Source of the DNA: Anaerolineaceae bacterium UBA3924
GTDB taxonomy: Bacteria > Chloroflexota > Anaerolineae > Anaerolineales > Anaerolineaceae
Length of the DNA stretch: 52,975 nt
Direction of reading: 5' to 3'
Assembly: GCA_002385985.1 (NCBI GenBank)
Contig: DGEO01000008.1
Coordinates: 61,062 to 114,036, forward strand
Part shown: in pieces, positions 44,269-51,519 of the stretch
Position numbering within the stretch: position 1 is the stretch's first letter
How the letters are laid out: the number at the start of each line of letters is the position of its first letter
The notes under the pieces: model-generated
Databases searched by the model: none
Told to the model about the DNA's origin: nothing
The model's input: the letters and a program-made list of their open reading frames with translations, nothing else
Made by a program: the position numbers and the translations under genes

Positions 44269-44357
44269 GGCATTTTCCGCGGTATAATCGCTGGTTTGAG
44301 CGGCCTGGCGCCGGGAAGCCCTGTCCCGGTGATCCGGCCAGCCAGAAAGGAGGCCTG

Positions 44358-44654
44358 ATGAACGAGATCGAACTGGAATACACCAACGAAATCCCCCTGG
44401 AATGGGTGCGTCTGGTTAGCAGGCTTCATCCGATTACCGCGGTTGTGGTCTGGGCGGTGCTCAACAACCAGGTGACCCCGGAAGTGGTCGCCCTGGCCAG
44501 CTATTCCCCGGACCTGAACCGCTACAATGCCATCAGCACCATCGCCAACGGCGACCTTCGGGGACTGGAGGGGGTGACCCACACCGCCTACGAAGGACTG
44601 TTTGAAATCCTGGCAGACGTGATGGATTATCAGCACTCGCAGCGTCTGCAGTGA
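44358..44654 (+). CDS. Hypothetical protein, 98 residues
   Basis: A 98-residue acidic protein starting MNEIELEYTNEIPLEW. The central part is hydrophobic (ITAVVVWAVLNNQVTPEVVALASY) and the C-terminus is helical (GLFEILADVMDYQHSQRL). No domain is recognised. A very strong AAAGGAGG (44346-44353) lies 4 nt before the ATG, and a TATAAT at 44283-44288 lies about 70 nt upstream, so it has its own promoter. A good terminator follows. Confidence 0.75.
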   Translation: MNEIELEYTNEIPLEWVRLVSRLHPITAVVVWAVLNNQVTPEVVALASYSPDLNRYNAISTIANGDLRGLEGVTHTAYEGLFEILADVMDYQHSQRLQ

Positions 44655-44663
44655 ACCAGAATC

Positions 44664-44696
44664 AATCACCCGGGTTCATCCCGGGTGATTTTCTTT
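44664..44696 (+). terminator. Terminator of the 98-residue gene
   Basis: An 11-bp perfect stem (AATCACCCGGG at 44664-44674 with 44680-44690, loop TTCAT) runs into TTTCTTTT. Confidence 0.9.
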
Positions 44697-44731
44697 TCGG
44701 GTATTTCAGATGTGCGGCGGCCGGGCCGAAC

Positions 44732-45136
<405 letters not shown>

Positions 45137-45249
45137 GATCGATTCTCAAGTGCAGGCGGTGCGCCCATGTCAACAGCTAAAAGGCGCAGCAAGATTCATG
45201 CTAACAGGTCGGTGCTTTCAGGTTGATATCCTGGAGATTGCGGGGATGT

Positions 45250-45290
45250 CCCGGAAGGATGCGAACCTTTGTCAAAGCGGATTATAACGC
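45250..45290 (-). pseudogene. Decayed tRNA copy (3' half, CAT-tRNA-like)
   Basis: Minus strand. 45250-45280 matches the T arm, variable loop and part of the anticodon stem of the intact CAT tRNA at 45465-45536, with 27 of 31 positions identical, but the matched D-arm and acceptor 5' half are missing. The two copies are in the same orientation, 215 nt apart. It may be a tRNA remnant or an att-like duplication. About 60 nt downstream a hairpin GGGTGT(...)ACACCC at 45342-45368 contains TTGGCTGAGCGG, the word found in D arms of Ser/Leu tRNAs; this may be another fragment. The rest of 45137-45464 holds nothing recognised. Confidence 0.6.
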
Positions 45291-45464
45291 AGGTTGTACA
45301 GAGATCAGTTAAGGATAAACTGGCAAAGTTGTAATGACTCCGGGTGTGTTGGCTGAGCGGATACACCCTGTCTGCTTATCCCGGTGAGACAACGAGTAAT
45401 TTGCTGCCATGGCGTGGCGCTGTAACCGCAGAATGGGAAATTATCGATCGAGAGAAAAAGAAGG

Positions 45465-45536
45465 TGGGCCCGGAAGGATTCGAACCTTCGACCAAGCGGT
45501 TATGAGCCGCGCGCTCTGCCGCTGAGCTACGAGCCC
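45465..45536 (-). tRNA. tRNA with CAT anticodon (Met or Ile2)
   Basis: A full cloverleaf on the minus strand: acceptor GGGCTCG paired with CGGGCCC (T5-G68 wobble), D arm with AGCTCAGCGGCAGAGC, anticodon stem GCGGC/GCCGC around CTCATAA, T arm GAAGGTTCGAATCCTTC, discriminator A. The anticodon is CAT. Elongator Met and lysidine-modified Ile2 cannot be told apart here; the TTGGTC after the anticodon arm recalls Ile2, the acceptor end recalls Met. No CCA is encoded. Confidence 0.92.
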
Positions 45537-45587
45537 TTGCGCCACACATTATAACAGGAAAAATTACCGCCGGCAGCGCATCCCGGC

Positions 45588-46385
45588 CTACATCCAGCCG
45601 CGCAGGCTGTAGACGAGCATGCCGATGTACTCCTTCATCACGGTGGTGGTCACCGAGAGATTGCTGACGTTGGGCACCAGACTGATCACCATTTCCTGCA
45701 GGCTTCCGCGGGTGAGGTCCTCCCATTCGCGCTGAGTGACGGTGTAATCAGTCGGCAGAGGCACCACGTCAATTCCCTGGGCCTCAAAAAGAGCCACCGA
45801 GCGGGGCATATGCAGGGCCGATGTGACCAGCAGCGCCCGGTCGATGCCCCTTTCCCTGAGGATCTGAGCGCTGAAGACCGCGTCTTCGTAGGTGTTCTGC
45901 GATTCCGGCTGCAGCCAGATGGCCTCAGCCGGCACGCCAAAGGTCATGGCCAGCTGCGCCATGTCCTCAGCCGGGGAGACCGGGTTGTCGTTGAGCCACT
46001 CGATGTACCCGCCGCTCATCAGCAGGAAGGGCGCCTTGCCCTCGTTGTAGAGCTGGATGGCATACAGCATGCGGTCGCCGGCCCCGTTGATTTCCACCGT
46101 GGAGCGCGGGTAGTCCGCTGCCTGGGTGCCGCCGCCGAGCACCACAATCACGCCGGCCTCGGGCACCTCGGCGGGGGGCAGATAGCGCCATTCCAGCGAG
46201 CGGGCCAGCGCGGTGGACACCCAGCGGTTGCCGGCGATGAACAGCACGGCCAGCGCCGCGGCCAGGATGGCCTGGGTCAGGCGCGGATACCGGCGCACCA
46301 GCACAATACCAGCGATCAGGCAGATGGTGATGATGCCGGTCGGGTACACCCACAGCGGCAGGAATTTCGACAGGAAGACAAACAT
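45588..46385 (-). CDS. YdcF/SanA-like (DUF218) envelope protein
   Basis: A 265-residue protein of the DUF218/ElyC/SanA family, whose members act in envelope polysaccharide metabolism. Two N-terminal membrane segments (LPLWVYPTGIITICLIAGIVL; AILAAALAVLFIAGNRWV) are followed by a Rossmann-like domain with VIVVLGGGTQ (near residue 79), FLLMSGGYIEWLN, ESQNTYEDAVFSAQIL and ALLVTSALHMPRSVALFEAQGI. The Arg/His-rich catalytic-type set (SALHMPRS) is present. AAGGAG precedes the ATG. Confidence 0.9.
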   Translation of the reverse strand: MFVFLSKFLPLWVYPTGIITICLIAGIVLVRRYPRLTQAILAAALAVLFIAGNRWVSTALARSLEWRYLPPAEVPEAGVIVVLGGGTQAADYPRSTVEINGAGDRMLYAIQLYNEGKAPFLLMSGGYIEWLNDNPVSPAEDMAQLAMTFGVPAEAIWLQPESQNTYEDAVFSAQILRERGIDRALLVTSALHMPRSVALFEAQGIDVVPLPTDYTVTQREWEDLTRGSLQEMVISLVPNVSNLSVTTTVMKEYIGMLVYSLRGWM

Positions 46386-46544
46386 GCTTTCTCCTTCGCG
46401 GCGGCGGCGTCATTCTGCCGGAACATCTACCGCGGAACAATCATTCGTCGGTTGATCCTCATTTTACCTGATTCGAACCGCTTTGTCCCTCGAGAACAGC
46501 GCCGTAGAGGGGTTGTAAGGCGCAGGCTGCAGCTTGCGTCAGAG

Positions 46545-46550
46545 TATAAT
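46545..46550 (+). promoter_or_regulatory. -10 box of LuxR-Kelch gene (leaderless)
   Basis: A perfect TATAAT ends 7 nt before the ATG at 46558, with no ribosome site. No clear -35 is seen. Confidence 0.5.
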
Positions 46551-46557
46551 TGTGAAT

Positions 46558-47931
46558 ATGACCTCCGAGACTGAATTGAGCGAACGAGAGCTCGAGATCC
46601 TGGAGCTGGTGGCCACGGGCGCCAGCAACAAGGAAATCGCGCAGAAACTCGTCATCAGCCCCAACACGGTCAAGGTCCATTTGCGCAACATTTTTGCCAA
46701 AATCGGGGCTTCGTCTCGCACGGAAGCCACCATGTACGCCATCCGCGCTGGCCTGATTCCAGCTCCTGTGGGGGAGCCGGCGGCAGTCGGGATGATGCCG
46801 GATGACGACCTGTCTCTGGACGTCGATACGGCGGACGATCTGGAAGAAGCCAGCGGTGTCCAGGTCCCGGCGCCGGCGGCCAGACCTTCACGGCTGCCCC
46901 TGGCAGCGCTGGCGGCGGTTCTGGTGGCCGCGGTCGCACTTCTGCTGGCGTGGAACGGCGGGCTGCTGGGAGGCAGAACGCCGGCCAGCCAGGAGGGCGA
47001 TCCAGGCCAGACCCGGCTGCAGAACTGGCAGCCGCAGGAGCCCATGCCGCAGCCGGCCGGCGGCATGGCAGTGGCCCGCTATGAGAACAGCATCATCCTC
47101 TTCGGCGGCGAGGCGGAGAGCGGGATCAGCGCTGTAGTTCGCCGCCTGAACCTGGATTCCGGCGAGTGGCAGTCGCTGGAACCGCTGCCGCAGCCGGTCA
47201 CCTTCGCCCAGGCCGCTCTGCTGGGCGAGAGGATCTACATCCCGGGCGGGGAGACAGAAGACGGCGGGCCATCCGCCGCCGTGCAGGTGTACGACCCGCG
47301 CCAGGGACAGTGGTCCCAGGTTGCTCCGCTGCCCGTGCCGCTGAGCCGCTACGCACTGGTCGCTTTTGAGGGCCAGCTGTTCCTCTTCGGCGGCTGGGAC
47401 GGCCAGCAGTATGTGGACACCGTGTTCACCTACCAGCCCGGCGAGGACCGCTGGCAGCAGCGGGGTTCGCTTTCCGGGCCGCGCGGGTTCGCCGTGGCGG
47501 TCAGCGCCGCGAACCGCATCTACCTGATGGGCGGAACCGACGGCGAGCAGTCGCTGGACCTGAACCAGGTCTACTTCCCGCAGCGCGAGCTGGCCGGCGA
47601 GGACGCCTGGGAGGACCGGTCTGCGCTGCCCGAGGCCCGCTACGGGTTCTCAGCCGTGGAGCTGGCGGATCACATTTACCTGATCGGCGGGCAGGCCGGG
47701 GAGGACGGCCAGACGCCGCCCGCTTACCAGTACCATCCCCAGACGGATACCTGGATGGAAGTTCCCGCGGCGCCGGTTGAACTGGGGGCGTTCCTATCGG
47801 CGGCGCGGGTGGATACACGCGTGCACCTGTTCGGAGGCCAGGCAGGCGGTGCGTGGCTGGACCAGCACACTGTCTACCAGGCCATCTTCTCGGTGCAGCT
47901 GCCTCTGGTGCAGGGCCAGGGCGGCGAGTAA
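46558..47931 (+). CDS. Membrane-tethered LuxR-type HTH protein with Kelch repeats
   Basis: A 457-residue protein. Residues 5-62 are a LuxR/GerE helix-turn-helix (SERELEILELVATGASNKEIAQ, VHLRNIFAKIGASSRTEA). After an acidic linker comes a membrane helix at about 108-130 (LAALAAVLVAAVALLLAW). The rest (about 150-450) is a Kelch beta-propeller with five or six blades, each with a Gly-Gly pair (SIILFGGEAES; RIYIPGGET; QLFLFGGWDG; RIYLMGGTDG; HIYLIGGQAG; RVHLFGGQAG). DNA-binding domain inside, propeller outside, so it could act as a one-component sensor. ATG 46558 fits the TATAAT; an earlier TTG at 46534 is unlikely. Confidence 0.88.
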   Translation: MTSETELSERELEILELVATGASNKEIAQKLVISPNTVKVHLRNIFAKIGASSRTEATMYAIRAGLIPAPVGEPAAVGMMPDDDLSLDVDTADDLEEASGVQVPAPAARPSRLPLAALAAVLVAAVALLLAWNGGLLGGRTPASQEGDPGQTRLQNWQPQEPMPQPAGGMAVARYENSIILFGGEAESGISAVVRRLNLDSGEWQSLEPLPQPVTFAQAALLGERIYIPGGETEDGGPSAAVQVYDPRQGQWSQVAPLPVPLSRYALVAFEGQLFLFGGWDGQQYVDTVFTYQPGEDRWQQRGSLSGPRGFAVAVSAANRIYLMGGTDGEQSLDLNQVYFPQRELAGEDAWEDRSALPEARYGFSAVELADHIYLIGGQAGEDGQTPPAYQYHPQTDTWMEVPAAPVELGAFLSAARVDTRVHLFGGQAGGAWLDQHTVYQAIFSVQLPLVQGQGGE

Positions 47932-47939
47932 CGCCGGGC

Positions 47940-48260
47940 TTATTCGCCGGGCAGCATCATCAGCAGCATCTTCACCGGGGTGCGGGCGACGATGCTGTGC
48001 TTCAAATTGGCAGGCATGTGTACAAACGTGCCCGGCCGGGCCTGGTGGTGATCATCGCCCAGGGTGATGTCCGCTTCGCCCTCGAGGAAGTGCAGGATCG
48101 CCGGGACCGAGGCGGTGTGCTCCGACAGTTCCTGCCCGTTGTCAAAGGCGAAGAGGATGGCCTTCAGCTCGCCGGAGCGCAGGAAAGTGCGGCTGACGAT
48201 GCTCTCGGTGGGGATGGCATCCACGGCCTGGGTGAGGTTTTCGATATAGGTGTACTCCAT
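47940..48260 (-). CDS. Cupin domain protein
   Basis: A 106-residue single-cupin protein. The beta-barrel motifs are seen as LSEHTASVPAILHFLEGEADITLGDD (motif 1; usual second metal His replaced by Ala/Ser-containing sequence) and GTFVHMPANLKHSIVA (motif 2). Small cupins bind metals or small ligands; no function can be assigned. An AAAGGAG site lies 6 nt before the second ATG (48260), preferred to the ATG at 48263. It converges on the LuxR-Kelch gene with an 8-nt gap. Confidence 0.85.
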   Translation of the reverse strand: MEYTYIENLTQAVDAIPTESIVSRTFLRSGELKAILFAFDNGQELSEHTASVPAILHFLEGEADITLGDDHHQARPGTFVHMPANLKHSIVARTPVKMLLMMLPGE

Positions 48261-48303
48261 CATGTGCTCCTTTGCAGGGTTCTGAGTTGATTATAGTCGA
48301 GAT

Positions 48304-48335
48304 GAAAAAGGCCCCGGCTGCGATAGCCGGGGCCT
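48304..48335 (-). terminator. Terminator of tRNA-Gly
   Basis: An 11-bp perfect stem (AGGCCCCGGCT 48309-48319 with 48325-48335) followed on the minus strand by five T residues. Confidence 0.93.
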
Positions 48336-48340
48336 GTCTG

Positions 48341-48411
48341 AGCGGGCAACGAGACTCGAACTCGTGTATGCAGCTTGGAAGGCTGCCGTTCTACCACTGA
48401 ACTATGCCCGC
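48341..48411 (-). tRNA. tRNA-Gly (anticodon TCC)
   Basis: Minus strand cloverleaf: acceptor GCGGGCA pairs with TGCCCGC; D arm AGTTCAGTGGTAGAACG; anticodon loop CTTCCAA gives TCC; T arm ACGAGTTCGAGTCTCGT. No CCA is encoded. A strong terminator follows immediately. Confidence 0.95.
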
Positions 48412-48462
48412 ATAACCGCCGGAAATTATATAACAAGGGTGGCGAAAGTACAAGATTGGCGA

Positions 48463-48499
48463 GAAAAAAGCTGCGCCGGAGTTTTCCCCCGGCGCAGCT
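48463..48499 (-). terminator. Terminator of bfr
   Basis: An 11-bp perfect GC-rich stem (arms 48469-48479 and 48489-48499) followed in minus orientation by a run of six T residues. Confidence 0.93.
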
Positions 48500-48519
48500 G
48501 CGGGTGAACAATCGGGTGA

Positions 48520-49005
48520 TTAATCTTCGCCCCTGGCGCGGCTGCGCTCGATGGACTGCAGCGCCAGATAGCTGTCGCCAAACTTCTTGATGTTCTCCAG
48601 CTCGATGTCGAACTGGTCGTAGTGGCCTTCCTCATCGCCCACCAGTTCCTCGAACAGCTGCTTGGTCACCGCGTCGGCGTTCTTGCCGCACTCGACCGCG
48701 AACTCGTTGTATTCCTTCGCGCTGCCCTCTTCCATCGCGCGGGCGATGCGCAGCATTTCGGCCACGTCCTGCACCGGTTTGACCTCTTCGGCCGCTTTCA
48801 TGATCACCTCACCCTTAAGGAAGAGGATGCGCTCGGCCAGTTTCTCAATATGGGTCATTTCCTTGATGGCGGTGCGGCTGAACAGGCTGGACAGAAGCTC
48901 GTACCCCTGATCCTCGCAGTGGAAATGGAAGTACATATATTGGTGAACGGCGGCCAGTTCGTCGGCGACGGATTTATTAAGTAACTCAATGCTCTTTTCG
49001 TACAT
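48520..49005 (-). CDS. bfr: Bacterioferritin
   Basis: A 161-residue four-helix iron-storage protein. The diiron ligands align with E. coli Bfr at a constant offset of two: Glu16, Glu49, His52, Glu92, Glu125 and His128. Met50 (in IKEMTHIEKLAERILF) takes the place of the haem-ligating Met52, so it is probably a haem-binding bacterioferritin that oxidises Fe2+ and stores it in a 24-mer. TATAAT (49044-49049, minus) is the likely -10, about 40 nt before the ATG; GGGACC-type spacing gives only a weak ribosome site. Monocistronic. Confidence 0.93.
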   Translation of the reverse strand: MYEKSIELLNKSVADELAAVHQYMYFHFHCEDQGYELLSSLFSRTAIKEMTHIEKLAERILFLKGEVIMKAAEEVKPVQDVAEMLRIARAMEEGSAKEYNEFAVECGKNADAVTKQLFEELVGDEEGHYDQFDIELENIKKFGDSYLALQSIERSRARGED

Positions 49006-49095
49006 GATGGTCCCTTTCGTGACAGTGATGTTGAGGTGATTTAATTATATAGAAAATTCTCAAACCTGTACCCGGAGAAAGTGTGCAGTCTGGGG

Positions 49096-49713
49096 TCAGC
49101 GGTAGGACTCGTAGATGTCCAGCACCAGGTCGGCGTAATAGTATCCCACGTCCATGGGGCCGTAGGCGCGCAGGGCTTCCCGCACGGAGCCGTATCTCTC
49201 GATCAGCCCGGCCAGCATACGCGTGCCGTACTCGATATTGAACTGCGGATCGAACAGCTCCTCCATGCTCGGGCGGGAGGTAAAGCAGGGGCGGCCGCTG
49301 CACATGAAGTCCGCGGCCAGCCCGTCTCGGGGCATGACCTGCATCAGCCCCACCGCGCCGGAGTGTGAGTAGGCTTCGGGATTGCCGCCGCTCTCCTGCA
49401 GCATCACCGCTGCCACCAGGCGCGGGTCCAGGCCGTGCTTCGCGGCGGCAGTCTGGATAGGCTCGCACCACTGGCGAATCGAGCCGGGGTAGGCGTCCGC
49501 AAGCGGGCAGGGACCGGGAGTGGTATCCTTCGCCTGCTCCTCAGCTTCCCCGGCCGCTTCCGGAGCGGGCAGGGCGCCGGGCTGTTCCGCGGCTTCCGTC
49601 TGGCTCTCAGATGCCTTAACCGTCGTGTGGGGGACGACCAGCTGGGAAAGAAAAACCATCAGCAGGCTGCTGACGAGAATGGCGGGAAAGATCGCTTTTT
49701 GAACGGCGTTCAT
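49096..49713 (-). CDS. Lytic transglycosylase (SLT domain)
   Basis: A 205-residue exported protein. Signal anchor at about residues 6-28, an Ala/Glu/Pro-rich linker (about 35-66), then an SLT/goose-lysozyme-like domain. The catalytic Glu107 sits in AAVMLQESGGNP, followed by SGAVGLMQVMP. Two extra Cys pairs (C69/C83 and CSGRPC) may form disulfides. It would cut peptidoglycan glycan strands, leaving 1,6-anhydro ends. A perfect palindrome covers its start codon and -10 box (see the following feature). Confidence 0.9.
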   Translation of the reverse strand: MNAVQKAIFPAILVSSLLMVFLSQLVVPHTTVKASESQTEAAEQPGALPAPEAAGEAEEQAKDTTPGPCPLADAYPGSIRQWCEPIQTAAAKHGLDPRLVAAVMLQESGGNPEAYSHSGAVGLMQVMPRDGLAADFMCSGRPCFTSRPSMEELFDPQFNIEYGTRMLAGLIERYGSVREALRAYGPMDVGYYYADLVLDIYESYR

Positions 49714-49771
49714 GAGGGCATCTCCAGTGATTTGATGCCCTCATGATAGCACATATGTTCTATTTATTCAA
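49711..49771 (-). promoter_or_regulatory. Promoter and 12-bp palindrome at transglycosylase start
   Basis: Minus strand: TTGAAT (49766-49771), 17-nt spacer, extended -10 TGC-TATCAT (-10 at 49743-49748). A perfect 12-bp inverted repeat, CATGAGGGCATC (49711-49722) and GATGCCCTCATG (49734-49745), 11 nt apart, spans from the -10 box to the start codon. As transcription should start near 49736, most of the 5' arm would not be in the mRNA, so a DNA operator is the likelier role than an RNA hairpin. Confidence 0.7.
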
Positions 49772-49797
49772 TTTCCCCGGGCTGCACATTTGTTCAC

Positions 49798-50298
49798 TTA
49801 ATCCCCGCTGGCAGCTTTTTGGAAAATGGTGTTCCAGCCGGCGTGGAGCAGGCGCTCGATCTCCTTCGCGGTCTTTTCGTACTCGTCAGGGGACTTGCCG
49901 ATGGGGTCGACAACCGGTTTGCTTTCTCCGGCCATTTCGCTGAGCAGGAACACGCGCGAAGCGATCCCGGGGAACTCCACCTGGATGGCTTCTTTCTGGC
50001 CCGGTTCCATGGTCAGGATCAGGCGAAAGGCCGAAAGCAGGCTTGCATCCAGAGTGCGCGAGCGGTGGGCGCTGATGTCCAGCCCGCGGCGCTTCATCGC
50101 CCGGATGGCCTCCGGCTGCGGCGGGCGGCCCTTCGCGGCCCAGGTGCCGGCCGATTCCACCCGCCAGCCGTCCAGATGCTGGCCGGCGGCCTGCAGCGCC
50201 TGCTGGAAAAGAGCCGCCGCCATCGGCGACCGTATCTGGTTTGCCGTGCACACGAACAGGATCGATCGGGGTTGAGGAAGCTGGCCCGGCAGGCTCAC
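49798..50298 (-). CDS. Low-molecular-weight protein tyrosine phosphatase
   Basis: A 166-residue phosphatase. The P-loop C-x5-R is VCTANQIRSPMA with Cys17 and Arg23, and the general-acid loop is DPIGKSPDEY near residue 131. In many bacteria LMW-PTPs are coupled to tyrosine kinases that control polysaccharide export; here it sits 6 nt after gmd, consistent with glycan regulation. An alternative, arsenate reductase-like activity, is less likely because the additional redox cysteines are missing. Confidence 0.88.
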   Translation of the reverse strand: MSLPGQLPQPRSILFVCTANQIRSPMAAALFQQALQAAGQHLDGWRVESAGTWAAKGRPPQPEAIRAMKRRGLDISAHRSRTLDASLLSAFRLILTMEPGQKEAIQVEFPGIASRVFLLSEMAGESKPVVDPIGKSPDEYEKTAKEIERLLHAGWNTIFQKAASGD

Positions 50299-50304
50299 CT
50301 TATC

Positions 50305-51375
50305 TTACCGTTCCATGCTGACGACCTGCTGCTCCCAGCGGTGCCAGCCGTCAAACTGCTCCTTGAGAATGCGCTTACCTTCGCCCGGGGATTTAAGCCC
50401 GGCCAGTTCGAGGTCGGCGTCCACCATGATGCGCACCAGCTCGCGGAAGCAGATGCGCGGCTTCCAGCCCAGCTGCTGGTTGGCCTTGGTCGCGTTCGCC
50501 TGGAGGTAGTCCACCTCGGTGGGGCGGAAGTAGCGCGGGTCGATCTGGACGTACTTCTTCCAGTCCAGGCCGACGTAGCCGAAGGCCTCCTCCAGGAACT
50601 CGCGCACGGTGTGCGCCTCACCCGTGCCGATGACGTAATCGTCCGGGGTATCCTGCTGGAGCATCATCCACATGGCCTCGACGTACTCGGGCGCATAGCC
50701 CCAGTCGCGCAGCGAGTCCAGGTTGCCCAGGTACAGCGTCTTCTGCGTGCCGGCCATAATGGCAGCCAGCGCGCGGGTGATCTTGCGGGTGACGAAGGTT
50801 TCGCCCCGGCGCGGGGACTCATGGTTGAAGAGAATGCCGTTGCAGGCATACAGGCCGTAGCCCTCGCGGTAGTTGCGGGTGATCCAGTAAGCGTACAGCT
50901 TGGCCGCGGCGTAGGGGCTGCGCGGCTCGAAGGGCGTGGTCTCGGACTGCGGCGGTTTGGCGCTGCCGAACAGCTCGCTGGTGGAAGCCTGGTAGAAGCG
51001 GCAGGAAGCGCCGCTCTTGCGCACGGCCTCGAGGATGCGGGTGGTGCCCAGCCCGGTGATATCGCCGGTGTACTCGGGCATGTCAAAGCTGACGCGCACA
51101 TGCGACTGCGCGGCCAGGTGGTAAATTTCGTCCGGCTTGATGTTGTAGATCACGTCCAGCAGCGAGCCGGCGACGGACACATCGCCGTAGTGCAGGTAAA
51201 GCCGCACCGTACCGCCGTTGCCGTGTGGGTCGTGGTAAAGATGGTCAATCCGGCGGGTGTTGAATGTGCTTGCCCGGCGGATCAGGCCATGAACCTCATA
51301 GCCTTTGTGCAGCAGTAACTCTGCCAGGTAAGAACCATCTTGTCCGGTGATCCCGGTGATTAATGCTTTTTTCAA
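50305..51375 (-). CDS. gmd: GDP-mannose 4,6-dehydratase
   Basis: A 356-residue extended short-chain dehydrogenase that converts GDP-D-mannose to GDP-4-keto-6-deoxymannose, the precursor of fucose, rhamnose and related sugars. It starts (M)KKALITGITGQDGSYLAE with the nucleotide-binding GxxGxDG. TSELFG near 130 and YAAAKLYAYWITRNYRE near 158-175 give the catalytic Thr/Ser and Tyr-x3-Lys; NHESPRRGETFVTRKI follows. The TTG at 51375 is the best start: it follows GGAGG by 5 nt and gives the usual gmd N-terminus. Confidence 0.95.
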   Translation of the reverse strand: MKKALITGITGQDGSYLAELLLHKGYEVHGLIRRASTFNTRRIDHLYHDPHGNGGTVRLYLHYGDVSVAGSLLDVIYNIKPDEIYHLAAQSHVRVSFDMPEYTGDITGLGTTRILEAVRKSGASCRFYQASTSELFGSAKPPQSETTPFEPRSPYAAAKLYAYWITRNYREGYGLYACNGILFNHESPRRGETFVTRKITRALAAIMAGTQKTLYLGNLDSLRDWGYAPEYVEAMWMMLQQDTPDDYVIGTGEAHTVREFLEEAFGYVGLDWKKYVQIDPRYFRPTEVDYLQANATKANQQLGWKPRICFRELVRIMVDADLELAGLKSPGEGKRILKEQFDGWHRWEQQVVSMER

Positions 51376-51470
51376 CTCAACCTCCAGGTGGTTCCAGGCA
51401 GACATGGCTGCTGGATCGATCGGGTCAAGTATAACCAGTGGCCGGTTGGCTGTCAAACGCTGGCGGGGGA

Positions 51471-51506
51471 AATAAAAGGCGGGCGGTGATCGGTCACCGC
51501 CCGCCT
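51471..51506 (-). terminator. Terminator of clpC
   Basis: A 12-bp perfect stem (GGCGGGCGGTGA 51478-51489, loop TCGG, 51494-51505) followed in minus orientation by TTTTATT. Confidence 0.92.
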
Positions 51507-51519
51507 GATAGGGATCGGG

